A DNA stretch of 64,000 bases from Mesorhabditis belari (GCA_958450365.1 CAUEEP010000901.1:248001-312000); one strand, 5' to 3'; positions 20,306 to 32,138 are shown, counted from the stretch's first letter. A program made the numbers and translations. Notes: generated by a model not told the origin, from the letters alone.

Positions 20306-21070
20306 TTTGTGTTTTTCTTTGTTTTTCTGCTTTTTATAACTTTTTTTTCTGATTCTAATAAAGTTTTAAAAAGATTCGAAAAAGATCAAGGACTAAAAGC
20401 TCTCACAGTTTCTTTTTTAATCGAGTTATTAAATTGTGAAACCTTTTACCCCTTCATGCTCGTGCTATACCCACCTTGGCTAGATTTAAAGCCGCAACTT
20501 CGGCAATTCATTCGACTGCTCTGTGATTCTTTCTTGAGGTATCTTTTTATCATTTGGGTGTGTTTTGAGTGGTGTCCTGGGTGATTATTGTGATCTTGTT
20601 TTGTCGCTATTCAAAGCATATATATGGTTATAAAAGAAGTTTGAAATTTCTTGAGTTTAAGAAGTTTTTGTTGAAAATTTGAAGCTTTTCACGTCATTCT
20701 GTAGATAAATCTGTAGAGAAAAGGAATAAAATCTCTAGAGAAAAGGAATCAAATCTGTAGAGAAAAGGAACCAAATCTATAGAGAAAAGGAACAAATCTG
20801 TAGAGAAAAGGAACCAAATCTATAGAGAAAAGGAACAAATCTGTAGAGAAAAGGAACCAAATCTATAGAGAAAAGCAACCAAACTGTACGAAAAGGAAAC
20901 AAATCCGTAACTCGTTTTTCTTTGTTTTTCTGATTCTGATAAAGTTTTAAAAAGATTCGTAAAAGATCAAGGACTTGTTGCAGTGGGACACGTGTTTTAC
21001 CCAAATTCTCAAGTTCTCAAATTTCGTGGGTTTTTGGTTCGAACTTTATCTCTAAAAACGTTTAACATAT
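20306..21070. repeat. Gene-free stretch with a GTAGAGAAAAGGAACC tandem
   Basis: Between about 20700 and 20885 the unit AATCTGTAGAGAAAAGGAAC (21-22 bp) repeats eight or nine times. The rest shows no recognisable gene. Confidence 0.75.
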
Positions 21071-21071
21071 A

Positions 21072-21245
21072 CAGTGGAACCTCTCTATAACGTAACTCAC
21101 GGGACGGCTATAGCTTACGTTATATAGAGGTTTACGTTATATAGAGTGCCGTTTTATATAGCTTAACGTCGGCCGGGACCGGTCACGCCTTACGTTATAG
21201 AGAGGTTTACGTTATATCGAGGTTCGTTATAGAGAGGTTCGACTG
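21072..21245. mobile_element. Short Tc1/pogo-like MITE
   Basis: Begins CAGTGGAACCTCTCTATAAC and ends with the near complement GAGAGGTTCGACTG, flanked by TA. CAGTxGAACCTCTCTATAACG is the typical terminus of pogo/Tigger-type elements. Internal TTATATAGAGGTTTACG blocks repeat the terminus. Confidence 0.8.
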
Positions 21246-21690
21246 TATTTTCTAGTGATACACTTTCCAAAAAAGCACTAATTTGAGAAAACTATCATTA
21301 TCAAAACGCCAGTTTTTCTTCGATCAATTCAATCAACTCAATTTTGGTTGCCTTGTGATCCTAATTAAATCATGTTATATATAAAAAAATTCGTCAGTCT
21401 TTATGCCTTTGTTAAACGGTTTTTTTTCGTCACATATCTACGTCCAAATACAAAACAACTTTTTCCCACTTTTTTGGATCAAGTTTTTTTATTGAAATCA
21501 ATGCACAAAGTTTTATATTAAATGTTAATTGTAGTCGACTAATCTTGGAGAAAATTTGACAGCAAATAGAGAATCAAAAATAAGAGGACATGTGTTTTAA
21601 GCGTTTTTCTTTGAAATTCTCAAATTTTCATTCCTTAACATTAGCTAAACTTTGTGCCAACGTTGGAAGAAAAGTCGATTTTGATCTATT

Positions 21691-21977
21691 AGCTTATCGC
21701 TTATCGCTTATCGCTTATCGCTTATCGCTTATCGCTTATCGCTTATCGCTTATCGCTTATCGCTTATCGCTTATCGCTTATCGCTTATCGCTTATCGCTT
21801 ATCGCTTATCGCTTATCGCTTATCGCTTATCGCTTATCGCTTATCGCTTATCGCTTATCGCTTATCGCTTATCGCTTATCGCTTATCGCTTATCGCTTAT
21901 CGCTTATCGCTTATCGCTTATCGCTTATCGCTTATCGCTTATCGCTTATCGCTTATCGCTTATCGCTTATCGCTTAT
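21691..21977. repeat. 7-bp satellite CGCTTAT, about 41 copies
   Basis: An almost perfect CGCTTAT array of about 285 bp. It leaves an open frame (repeating SLIAYRL), which is a by-product. The unit is not the nematode telomere repeat TTAGGC. Confidence 0.95.
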
Positions 21978-22109
21978 CTCTATCCTGAGCCTCAAGCAAA
22001 GCACAAACACCAAAATTCAAGCTTTTGTGTTAGCACGCTTTTCTTGACTCAGCCCTTTTTTCGAAGCTTTCATACCAACGTAAAACTAAACTTGATTCTA
22101 AGATGTTTT

Positions 22110-22595
22110 GGGAGTGGGACAAATGCGACCTTTTTTTTGCGCACCCGGACATTTGCGCACCTTTTTTCTGCACCTTGCCCATTAGCGCACCTTTTTCGCG
22201 TTTTAAAAAGCTCTAAAAAGCTAATATTAACCAATTTCTATTCCAAATCTTGTTTTTCTAGGTAATTTTAGGGCGTAGAATCGAAATTTTGACATATCAG
22301 AGCTTGTGGAACCAATTTGAAAGACAAAACGGCTAGATCAAATTACAGAAAATTGTCGATTTTTCTCTTTGTATAACTCCGTCCGTTTGTTTCCACAGGC
22401 TCTGATATGTCAAAATTTCGATTCTACGCCCTAAAATTACCTAGAAAAACAACTTTTGGAATAGAAATTGGTTAATATTAGCTTTTTAGAGCTTTTTTAA
22501 AACGCGAAAAAAGGTGCGCTAATGGGCAAGGTGCGGAAAAAAAGGTGCGCAAATGTCCGGGTGCGCAAAAAAAAGGTCGCATTTGTCCCACTCCC
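22110..22595. mobile_element. Foldback element with 8-bp target duplication
   Basis: Ends are GGGAGTGGGACAAATGCGAC and its complement. GATGTTTT stands at 22102-22109 and again at 22596-22603. The arms are nearly the whole element. An 8-bp duplication points to the hAT (or a similar) superfamily as the mobilising source. Confidence 0.85.
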
Positions 22596-22603
22596 GATGT
22601 TTT

Positions 22604-23126
22604 TTCCTTTTGCACTTATTTTTATCAATGTTTAAACGATTTACCATCTTTACCAATGTGAAAATGCTATGCTATAAGGATAAAACTGGAAAAAGAAGAT
22701 CAAACGCTAGCTGAACACCTTTTTACAGTAACTGCTCACTTCTTTCATTTGACATTCTTCAGCTTTAAGTTCTCTTCTCTTGCATAATTTGAGATTGAAA
22801 TAGAGAACACTCGAAAATTTGATCCTTTCTCGATTCTTTATCCTTTTTATTCTTTATTCTCAAATCTTTCGTCGATGGCCTCATCTGGCTGATTTATTTA
22901 AGTAAAGGAAAAAAAAAGAGAAAGTAATTTGAACTCCCCAAATTTCCCCTCTTCCTTTTTCTTTTTCGAATCGCCAACTCTTCACCCCGCCTCTCTTCTT
23001 GAAATGAAAATTGTCACATGTTTCGTTTAAGGCTTTTTCCAATACTTGATAACTTTTAAATTGCTTTTAGCGTAAAATTTGTGAAACGTCAGAGATAGAC
23101 GTGAGGCTTTTAAAGTTGCAGAATCT
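22604..23126. other. Unassigned AT-rich sequence
   Basis: No gene, RNA or repeat recognised. Confidence 0.4.
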
Positions 23127-23215
23127 ACTATATATAAAAGAACAATGTCTTTCCGACTGCCCATCTGGCTCTTCGTGAGCCGATTTACATGATTTTTAGT
23201 TTGTTGGGCTTAGAA
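23127..23215 (+). mobile_element. Possible Helitron-like 5' end
   Basis: TCTACTATATATAAAAGAAC, followed by AATGTCTTTCCGACTG, resembles the TC-start, A/T-rich 5' ends of many animal Helitrons. No 3' hairpin with a CTRR end was located and no Rep/helicase frame is present. Weak call from the terminus alone. Confidence 0.3.
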
Positions 23216-23261
23216 TTCTATGTAGTTGTGCATTTCATATTTCGTTTTTTTTAAAAGCAAA

Positions 23262-23345
23262 GCTCACGACACAGCCGGGAGTCGAACCCAGATCGTGTGG
23301 CCCGTAAACAAGTGCGCTCCCGACTTGACCACGACGACAAAAGCC
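23262..23345 (-). ncRNA. tRNA-like relic
   Basis: On the minus strand CTGGG-TTCGACT-CCCGG is a good T-arm, preceded by a plausible D-arm (GTGGTCAAGTCGG). The acceptor stem does not close. Likely a tRNA pseudogene or SINE head. Confidence 0.35.
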
Positions 23346-23629
23346 AAAAGCTCAGCTTCAAAGCATCCAACCAGAAAATCCCTTTTTCTTTCGATTTTTC
23401 GGCTGAGATAGAAATAAATTGCATTTGCTAGTGGCGTGCTTTTATACATCACAGCTTCAATTGCTTACTGTGCTTACTGGCTTACTGGCTTCAATAAAGT
23501 GCTTACTGGCTTCTAACTATTAGCTAAATGACTGTCCTAGTATTAGTCCGGTGGCCAACTCCACTAAATGAGTCAATAACTCGACTTCGACTTGAGACTT
23601 TTGAGTTGACTCTGGTTGATTGATTGAGT

Positions 23630-24060
23630 TGATTCACAAAATTTTCTGAATCATTTGGCTTGGCTCAACTTTGAGTCTGTCCCAGAATCAGATCTAAGCT
23701 TTTATACTATGTAGTTATATACTTTTATACTATTACAAGTTATCGACATGTCACTAAGATTTTATACTATATAGAAGTTATAAATATGTCTATAAGTTTG
23801 TCAATGAGTCACTGGCAAAGCATTGAGCGTTGATTTGGCTTCATTTTGGCTCTGGTTCAATTCACAAAATTTTCTGAATCATTTGGCTTGGCTCAACTTT
23901 GAGTCTGTCCCAGAATCAGATCTAAGCTTTTATACTATGTAGAAGTTATAGACATGTCTCTAAGATTTTATACTATATAGAAGTTATAAACATTTTATAA
24001 CTTCTATATAGTATAAAATGTCTCTAAATTTGTAAGTGAGTCACTGGCAAAGCGTTGAGC
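23630..24060. repeat. Tandem duplication of about 225 bp
   Basis: AATCATTTGGCTTGGCTCAA and the following GAATCAGATCTAAGC block occur at about 23650 and again at about 23875 in the same orientation. Short inverted TATAGAAGTTATAAACAT pieces lie near 23980. Confidence 0.75.
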
Positions 24061-25265
24061 GTTGATTTGGCTTCATTTTGGCTTCATTTTGGTTTCATTT
24101 TAAGTCAATGAAGCAAGATTTAAACTGTGAATGACTTGTAAAACTAGAAAAACTAAAAATGTAAACTTTCGAAGTTTAAACTAGGAGAAAGAAACTTCAA
24201 AAATTCAAAGTTGACATTGTTGATGAAGTCACAGAGTTGAGTCGGCTAAGCGGCTCAGCTTTACGGGAAATAAATTTAAATGATAGATCTTACTTTAAAC
24301 TTTACCTTTCATCAGTTGAAACCCTTACTCATCTCTTTTTAAAGCTTCCAAGAAAAATTGTTTAGAATATTTTGTTAAAAAAAGTTTCAATAATGATCAG
24401 GAATCATTGTGTTTTCGTTGTTTTCGTTGTTTTCTTTGTTTTCTTTGTTCTTAGTGTTCTTTTCGAACACTTCATCTCTACCATCTCGACAAATTACAGC
24501 TTTTCATTGTTTTCGAACGTAAATTTTATTTCAAAAACTTCAAAACATAAAATTATTCATTGAAAATGAGACATCTTACGGAAAAAAAGCTTCGTCATTA
24601 TTTTTTCACATTCGAAAATTACACCCCGTCCTCTTTTAATCAAAAATTTTCCCTTTTCTTTTAACTTTTTTTTGCTTAAAAGAAAGAAAAGAATTGCTCA
24701 GGTTTTTCAGTTTTTTAAAGCACATACTTGAATATTCTTTCTTTTGATAGAAAATTAGGGATTTCTGTAATGTTTATCGAAAAAGTTTGACGTTTTTCTG
24801 AAATACGTTTTTTTCTTCTGTGTTTGTTTTGATTCGCCAAATCATTGCCCAAGAGAAATGTTTAAAAAAAAATACCGACTGGGGCTACCAGTGGTGAATT
24901 TATCGCATACACGAAATATATCAATCACAATACAACGACACACACAATACTAGGCTATATCTTAACTTAACCCACGTCATGACAGACGGCTCCCTAACCC
25001 TAAGCTCAATGGGGAACTAAATAGCTTTTTTGGTGGTGAAGGGAAGATGACGATGAAGGAGTGTTTATGTTGAGCTTTTTCCGTGAATTGCACTGAGAAA
25101 TCGAATTTCTTTTATTGTTTTGCGTGATTTCTTTGATCACTTTATGCGGTAGGTGATCAAAATCTCATTTCTTAAGCTTATACTTTCTATTTTTTTTTTC
25201 TAGTGTTCAAAATAAAGTTTTAGTTGATTTAACAGTGAGCAATCAGTAAATGCTAAACGCTTTCC
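24061..25265. other. Unassigned AT-rich sequence
   Basis: No supported gene. Small open frames rich in Phe/Val come from TTTTCGTTG runs near 24410. Confidence 0.4.
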
Positions 25266-25700
25266 AACTTTGTTCAAAGTTTTCCCAGAAGCTCAACACT
25301 CAAATCCCCCCACAAGATCTCATCGTCAGCTACATTTTCCGACCCCACATCAATCAGTTCTGATAAGCGGTTCTCGAGATTTCGAGGAATTTAGGCAAAG
25401 CTTAGGGTGCACTACTATTAAGAAAAATACGGCAATGAAATATGGACCATTAGCCTAGCTCTTCTAAATAGTAAGTTGGTTCTCTACTCTGTATTAGGTG
25501 GAGCGATGTTTAACTACACGGAGACTCCCGTTGAATATCAGGTCGGGGAAAGAAAAGATACCGAAAAGATACCGCTACCACTGCGCTGCGCCGAGCCGAG
25601 TTGGTGACGATTTTATGGTTTCGAAGTTTTTGCAGAAGCTCAACACTCTAATCCCCCTGCACTACTATTAGAGAAAATACAGTAACTTTTTTAATAATCA
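25266..25700. mobile_element. Partial copies of the TATTAGAGAAAATACGG element
   Basis: Contains CTCATCGTCAGCTACATTTT and CACTACTATTAAGAAAAATACGG-like ends, matching the element at 43765-44409 in reverse. At about 25330 it is continuous (CATTTTCCGACCCCACATC) where the 43.8-kb copy is interrupted, so it records the empty site. Confidence 0.7.
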
Positions 25701-26257
25701 ACTTATCGGCTTTTAAACTAAAGTTCGAAATTTTAGTGAAAAATTAAAGAATTTTAGTGAATTTTAAAATAATATAGCATTGTTTAAGAATAATTAAACA
25801 AGTTTTTGATACAGATTTTGTTAGCTCAAATTTATTAGCTCAAAGAAATTCTCTAGACTCTTTGTGGGTTGAATTCGTTGAGAAAAATGAAGGAAATGAA
25901 GGAAATGAAGGAAATGTTCGGGATGAGATTTTTGTTTCTATCCATTCGTTTAGGCAGAAGATCTTCTGTAATATTAAATCATAGAAGGATTTCTATACAG
26001 AAAAATTGACGGGAAAATGTTTAGGAATGTCTAGATTTTGGCTAGCTTATCGTAGGGGAAATCGTGGAAAGATTTTGGAGGAAAAGGGATGTTTCAAAGG
26101 AAACATTGATCGATTAGATTTCAAAGAGGAATAAAGTTTATCGGTTTATCGGAAGAAGTTCCGAACAAACTCATTTTCCAAAGCGAATCTTGAACAAAAA
26201 AAGAGATGAGCAAGAAAGGAGAGAAATTGAAAAGCCTGGATTCAAAAATCTTTCATT

Positions 26258-26690
26258 GGTACTTTTCCAATATCGGGGGGAGCGGTCCGATTATCGGGGG
26301 AGCGAAATGAAAATTAGGGGAGCAAATTTTGCCCCCACGAAAAATGCATTTCCAGGAGTGTATTTTAACTGCAACGCTTTTTTAAACTTTAACGACGATG
26401 CGCTTCTCCGACATTTGTGCGTTTAAGGAATCGACGGCAATCGATTATTTCGTCACCAAAGGAGTCATCCAGTCGTGGATTTGCAACTGTGGCGAATTGA
26501 TGAAAGTCCGCTCAAAGGGAAAAGCTCTATTTCGCTAATAAAGGTTGTGAGAATAACGGGTAATTCGCGGATTTTATGGTGGTAATTTGTATAATATAGG
26601 ACATGTGTAGCGCTGGCAAAATTTGCTCCCCTGATTTCCATTTCGCTCCCCGGAGAATCGGACCGCTCCCCCTGATATTGGAAAAGTACC
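26258..26690. mobile_element. Foldback-end MITE with 8-bp target duplication
   Basis: Ends GGTACTTTTCCAATATCGGG and complement (CCCTGATATTGGAAAAGTACC by strand). CTTTCATT is duplicated at 26250-26257 and 26691-26698. 433 bp with no transposase frame. The 8-bp duplication suggests mobilisation by a hAT-like enzyme. Confidence 0.85.
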
Positions 26691-26999
26691 CTTTCATTTA
26701 TTGGCATTTGTTAAAAGTTAAAGCAAAATTAAAAGCCTTGGTACTTGAAATCTTCAAAAACTTTAAATTCCCCTTGTTTTTGAACAATATAACTCATTCA
26801 ATTTCTTTCAAAAGTCCAAAACTTTGGCTCTAGCCGTTTTTGAAACCGCAACCAGGGTTTTTTGAAGCCCTAATAAACCCTATGCATTCTTTTCTAAAAT
26901 CCGATATCCTCTTTTTATGTAACCGAGAAAAGAGTATTGAAAATTCAGCGATGTTTAATTCATGAATGATTCTCTTCAGTAAAAAGAAATCGAGAAGAA

Positions 27000-27449
27000 A
27001 CCTCGAGAATTGCCTTTGAATTAATTGATAAGAGAAAACATTTCTTCATATTTCCAACAAATTTAGACTTAGACAACAATTGAAATTTAGAAAATAGCTC
27101 TCGTTTTCTAAAATTTGATCTTTCTCTTTCTTTCTATTCTTCAGAAAGCTCAGAAATTGTTGTGTTTTGACAAAGTGTTTCAAATAAAGCAATTAAAATA
27201 AAAGCTTTTGAGAATCAAATCAACTTTTCTCTTTCTTTTTTTGTTTCTTTTTGTTATAAATTATCAGATTGAAATTTCGAGGGTAGTACTTGAATTCCAG
27301 GCTGTTTTTTTTTCTGAATTTGTTTTGTTTCTGAATTCTTAAGCTTTGTTTGTAATTTCTCAAAGCTTCAACTCAAAGAAAGTGTATTTTGTGGTGTAAA
27401 CACACACTTTCTCGTGGGCTCACTATTAGATTCTTCTTCTGAAATGAGG
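27000..27449. repeat. Left arm of a 3-kb inverted repeat
   Basis: Sequence from CCTCGAGAATTGCCTTTGAA to TCTTCTTCTGAAATGAG returns as its complement at 29520-29970. The arms are about 450 bp, the loop about 2 kb. The match looks close over the whole length. Confidence 0.85.
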
Positions 27450-27451
27450 TA

Positions 27452-27810
27452 TTGGATTGGTGAATTGGAAACTGGTGGCTATTGTCATATGTGACAGTTT
27501 GAGCACTTTCTTCAAAAGAAACCCATTTTGGTGTCAATGGAAAAGTTGTAGAGAATCAAAAATCAAGCTTATATCCAGATTTTCAGAACGATTCAAAAAC
27601 TGGTTTTCAAGGAATGCCAAATTTAGGAATTTTCACAAGACTTGCATTTTAAGCGAAACTACTAAGTGTATCTTTTTGGAAATTTGGCTATAAGCCTAAT
27701 TTTTGATTCTCTACAACTTTTCTATTGACACCAAAATGGGTTTCTTTTGAAGAAAGTGCTCAAACTGTCACATATGACAATAGCCACCAGTTTTCAATTC
27801 ACCAATCCAA
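27452..27810. mobile_element. Mariner-like MITE, TTGGATTGGTGAATTG ends
   Basis: 359 bp with near-perfect terminal inverted repeats (TTGGATTGGTGAATTGGAAA and CAGTTTTCAATTCACCAATCCAA by strand), flanked by TA. It lies just inside the left arm of the large inverted repeat. Confidence 0.85.
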
Positions 27811-27989
27811 TATTAAAATTTTAGATAAACACAATTTACTCGACTTTTATTGACTTGTAAAAACAATTTTCATTCTTTAGTCCATTATAAACAAGAAAGA
27901 ATAGTTTTTATTTCTCTTTTTCAATTCAAATGACTTGTCGCCTCATTAATGTGTAATGGAGATGGATGGCGTAAACAAGACATGGAAAA

Positions 27990-28160
27990 ATTTCAACCCC
28001 AACCTAATTTCACCATCGTTTTCTTGCCCGAATCTTAGCCGATTGCTCTGAAATTTTGTCTACAAATAGGAATCGATATTTTCAGCTTGTAGAGAAAATT
28101 TCAAAACAATCGACCAAGAAACGGCCGAGAAAATAAAGGTGGAATTAGGTTCGGCTTGGA
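27990..28160. mobile_element. Small palindromic MITE, first copy
   Basis: CAACCTAATTTCACCATCG and the complementary GGTGGAATTAGGTTCGG near 28138 bound a hairpin-like unit. A second copy is at 57690-57860. Confidence 0.65.
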
Positions 28161-28178
28161 ATTTTCGGCTCCGGCGTA

Positions 28179-28550
28179 GTTTCCGGGTATTTGGAACGAG
28201 TCGTTACACTTTGAAGGCTTATAACTTTGTCCAGAGATAATATTTTTGTTATCTTTTTATATCATTGTACAGAGGACATTTCAGGCTTTCAAATGATATA
28301 AACTAGGGCCTGACTGGATTTTCCATTCTCATGCAAACCAGGCGACACAACACCCAAGTTGGATAGACCTCATTTGCTCAGAGTTGGCTCTGATTTTTCT
28401 CGACTGGATTAATCAATCAAGCTCTATTTGGTATTCTTTGAAAGCCTGAAATGTCCTCTATACAATGATATAAAAAGATAGCAAATATCTTATCTCTGGA
28501 CAAAGTTATAAGCCTTCAAAGTGTAACGACTCGTTCCAAATACCCGGAAA
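28179..28550. mobile_element. Foldback element inside the large inverted repeat
   Basis: TTTCCGGGTATTTGGAACGA at the left and TCGTTCCAAATACCCGGAAA at the right are exact complements, and TTATAACTTTGTCCAGAGAT is mirrored as well. No clean target duplication seen. Confidence 0.8.
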
Positions 28551-29519
28551 GAGCCCAATTTTCTCATTTCTAGTGTAAACAAGGCTCTTCTCATGATTGT
28601 GCTTTTTGATTATCGAACGAGTTTCAACTTGAATCCTTTTTTTATCACTGATATCAAAATTTAACAGGATATTGCCAATTTTTCGCTTAATTTTACAATA
28701 GTTTTCAATGCTGACATTTCAATGAGAAATCTAAGATCTTCAAAATCGGCTTTGGAAAAAGCTCAACTTTGTTTTTACTTCAAACTCTTTTCAATGTTTG
28801 ACCTTTCCTTGAAACTTTCCCGATTTTATCATTTTCCATCAAAATCCATCATTCCGAAACCATTTCCCCTTCACTTTCCCCATCTATTACACTTTAAAAA
28901 CTTTTTCTTTCTTTACGACCCACTGCCTGCTTTTCAACTTTTCATCTTTTCTTTTTGATTCTTGCATTTTCAAACTTTTTCAAACTAAAACTAAACTAAA
29001 CTTGGTTCATTTACCCATTTTGTGCTAAATTTTAAATTCTGGTTCACAAAATACAGACGATTGACGCGTGAGATTTCCTGGTAAACTTTAAATCCCATGG
29101 GTTTGATTTGAGACAAAAAAAAACATTTACATTCCCAGGAATGTATTTTCGTGTTCTCAAGAAAGTTTCAATTTTCTCAATGCAGTCTCCCTGAAATCTG
29201 AGCCATTTTAAAAGAAAAAAAAAGAAGTTTTCCTGGTTCACTTTTGATTCTGGAATTTCTTCAGTTTAAAGCAATTAATGGCAATTATTTTTTTGATTTT
29301 TTAAATGTTCTATTGAAATAATAGAGAGATTTTAATGGAAAATTGTAGAATTTCTCTGATTTCACTTATCTTTTCTTTATCAAAAGACTTTTTTTTGCCT
29401 TTTTTTGGCTGTTTTTTGCCTTTTTTTGCCTTTCTTCTGTCATTTAGCCTGTTTTGAGGGTTCTTTTTGATAAAAATATTGAATTATACCCTTTCTAGCG
29501 CTTTTGGGTTCTTAATTTT

Positions 29520-29970
29520 CCTCATTTCAGAAGAAAAATCTGATAGTGAGCCCACGAGAAAGTGTTTTTTTTACACCACAAAGTACACTTTCTTTGAGTT
29601 GAAGCTTTGAGAAATTACAACCAAAGCTTAAGAATTCAGAAACAAAACAAATTCAGAAAAGAAAACAGACGGGAATTCAAGTACTACCCTCGAAATTTCA
29701 ATCTGATAATTTATAACAAAAAGAAACAAAAAAAGAAAGAGAAAAGTTGATTTGATTCTCAAAAGCTTTTATTTTAATTGCTTTATTTGAAACACTTTAT
29801 CAAAACACAACAATTTCTGAGCTTTCTGAAGAATAGAAAGAAAGAGAAAGATCAAATTTTAGAAAACGAGAGCTATTTTCTAAATTTCAATTGTTGTCTA
29901 AGTCTAAATTTGTTGGAAATATGAAGAAATGTTTTCTCTTATCAATTAATTCAAAGGCAATTCTCGAGGT
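29520..29970. repeat. Right arm of the 3-kb inverted repeat
   Basis: Complement of 27000-27449. A further partial copy of this arm follows in tandem (29975-30290). Confidence 0.85.
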
Positions 29971-29974
29971 TGAA

Positions 29975-30290
29975 GTTTGAGTTGAAGCTTTGAGAAATTA
30001 CAACCAAAGCTTAAGAATTCAGATACAAAGCAAATTCAGAAACAAAACAAATTCAGAAAAGAAAACAGACGGGAATTCAAAGTTTTACCCTCGAAATTTC
30101 AATCTAACAATTTATAACAAAAAGAAAACAAAAAAGAAAACAAGGAAAACAAAAAAGAAAACAAAAAAGAAATAGAAAAGAAAGAGAAAAGTTGATTTGA
30201 TTTTCAAAAGCTTTCATTTTAATTGCTTTATTTGAAACACAAAACACAGCAATTTCTGAGCTTTCTGAGCTTTCTGAACAATTTATGACA
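29975..30290. repeat. Tandem partial copy of the right arm
   Basis: Repeats GAGAAATTACAACCAAAGCTT through AATTGCTTTATTTGAAACAC of the adjacent arm, with added AAAAAGAAAACA runs. Confidence 0.8.
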
Positions 30291-30985
30291 ATTCAAAGTT
30301 TTACCCTCGATATGACAATTAATATATACCGTATTCTCTCTAATTTACGAAAATAAAAGAGTGAAGCGTTTCCCGAAAGGATCCTGTGTGCTCAGATACC
30401 AAGCTTTTGGTCCGAATTCGATCCCTCTCTACGCCAAACTTTTTTGCTTTTTAAAATTTTTGCTTACAATTCATTTTTCCTATACCAAAGTAACTTCTTC
30501 TGCTTAAAGGGGGGTATTAATCGCGGCCAGGTGACGATAAACATTTTTTTACGGCAACAACCTGTTTTTTTGTTTTAATATCGCTGATTTTATTATAAAA
30601 AGAATAAAAATCACCCGGCTAGAGTGATTTGATGGGTTTACAAATTTTTGGAGACACTGCAAGGCTTGGAGAAAAACAAGATCGTCACTCATCAGCACAG
30701 TCTAGATCGATTGAGTTTTAATTGCAGATAAATTTAAAAACAAAATAAAAAGCACAAAAAGCAATAAAAATAAATTGTTAATCTATAATTCTTCCTCTTG
30801 CTCACTTTCATCTTCGCTCAAGTACAGCAGTTCGGCTCAAGTACAGCAGTACAAATCGGCTTCCTATCTTATCAATTTCCAGCGCATCTTCACCAAAAGT
30901 GACTGGATCTCCTCCATCGTAGGACGTCTTCAGCGCTTTGATTGACACAATTCAGAAACGCTTGTTGGGGTATTTTTTTGTAATA
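30291..30985. other. Mostly unassigned; short coding-like fragment possible
   Basis: At 30330 there is one terminus of the CCGTATTCTCTCTAAT family. On the minus strand near 30820-30930 a frame reads KTSYDGGDPVTFGEDALEID, with no stop for about 45 codons. It has no start, no splice partner and no family I recognise. The 17-bp CTCAAGTACAGCAGT unit is doubled there. Confidence 0.3.
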
Positions 30986-31259
30986 AAGGTTTTTTTTTGG
31001 GGGTTTTTGGAAAAAAATTTTAACCCAAAGAGGAGAAAAAAAAAAAAAAAAAATTTCAAAAAAAAAAAAAAAAAAAAAAAGGGGAGGAGGGATTTTTTTT
31101 TTTTCCCGGGGGGGGGGGGATTCCAAAAAAGAAAAAAAAAAAAAAACAAGGGGGAAGGGGGGTTTTTTTAAAAAAATAAAAAAAAAAACAAAAAAAAAAA
31201 AAAAAAAAAGGAGGGGGGGAAAAAAAAAAAAATTGATAATGGGGCCGGGGAGAAAAATT

Positions 31260-31323
<64 letters not shown>

Positions 31324-31500
31324 TAATAAAAAGAAGAAAAATTAAAAATTAAAATTAAATAATAAAAAAAAAAACAAAAAAAAATAAAACAAAAGAATGG
31401 TTTTTTTTTTTTTTTTTTTTCCTTGGGGCCTTTCTTTTTTTTTTTTTTATATTTATAAAAAAAAAAAAAAAAAATAATTTAATTATAAAAAAATATTTTT
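30986..31500. other. Homopolymer-rich low-quality stretch
   Basis: Long runs of A, T and G with almost no C, for example a run of about 50 A near 31271-31320. This composition is unlike anything around it and is typical of poorly polished long-read or gap-filled assembly. Open frames here (Phe/Lys/Pro-rich) should not be annotated. Confidence 0.8.
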
Positions 31501-31559
31501 TATTTTAAGATGGTAAGAGTAGAATGGATTTAAAGATACGGAAGCCATTATCAGTTGAT

Positions 31560-31644
31560 TACCGTATTCTCTCTAATAGCAGTGCGCACTACTATTTTTT
31601 TCAACCTCCTCCTGTAGCGCAATACTATTAGAGAGAATAGGGTA
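31560..31644. mobile_element. Very short MITE, ACCGTATTCTCTCTAATAG ends
   Basis: 85 bp, starting ACCGTATTCTCTCTAATAG and ending CTATTAGAGAGAATAGGGT. The same ends flank a unit at 32036-32133. Confidence 0.75.
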
Positions 31645-31799
31645 ATCAAAATTTAAGTTGTATATTTATTCGAAACGAATAATGAATTACAACACAACGG
31701 GGGATATTTTTACCTCTAATTACCCCGATTGTCTAAATGTTGTTAAGAAAAAACCCATAATAATGGGAAAAAGAAGCAATCTTTCTAGCCGCCGGGATC

Positions 31800-31850
31800 G
31801 AAAGAGTTTTATCATTTACCAAAGTAAGACAGATATAAGATTTGTTCAAA
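31800..31850 (+). repeat. Direct repeat flanking the piggyBac region, left copy
   Basis: AAAGAGTTTTATCATTTACC through AAGATTTGTTC recurs at 32864-32912, just beyond the piggyBac-type remnant. The two copies enclose about 1 kb. Confidence 0.75.
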
Positions 31851-32035
31851 AAATTCTTTCAATTCTTTCACGTACTCCTTTGGCTTCTTTTTTTTATATA
31901 TAGTAGATTTATTTTGGGATCAAAATTAAGTCAAATGATTCGCTGTTTAGAAAATACAGCACTCTTGAGGAACGCTTTTAATTTTAACTGTTTTTCAGTT
32001 GTTCTTAGATCAATTTATGTGCGAAAAGTAATATA

Positions 32036-32133
32036 TACCGTATTCTCTCTAATAGTAGTGCGCATTACTATTTTTTGAACCCCCTCCTGGACCGCAATAC
32101 TATTAGAGAGTGCACTACTCTCTAATAGTATTG
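32036..32133. mobile_element. Very short MITE, second copy
   Basis: TACCGTATTCTCTCTAATAG at the left and CTATTAGAGAG-type ends at the right, with a duplicated right terminus. Confidence 0.7.
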
Positions 32134-32138
32134 CTTAA

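Noticed and set aside
21590..21988. 132-codon plus-strand frame with repeating SLIAYRL
   Set aside because: Produced by the CGCTTAT satellite.
30890..31171. Phe- and Lys-rich frames on both strands
   Set aside because: They lie in a homopolymer-rich block that is probably an assembly fault.
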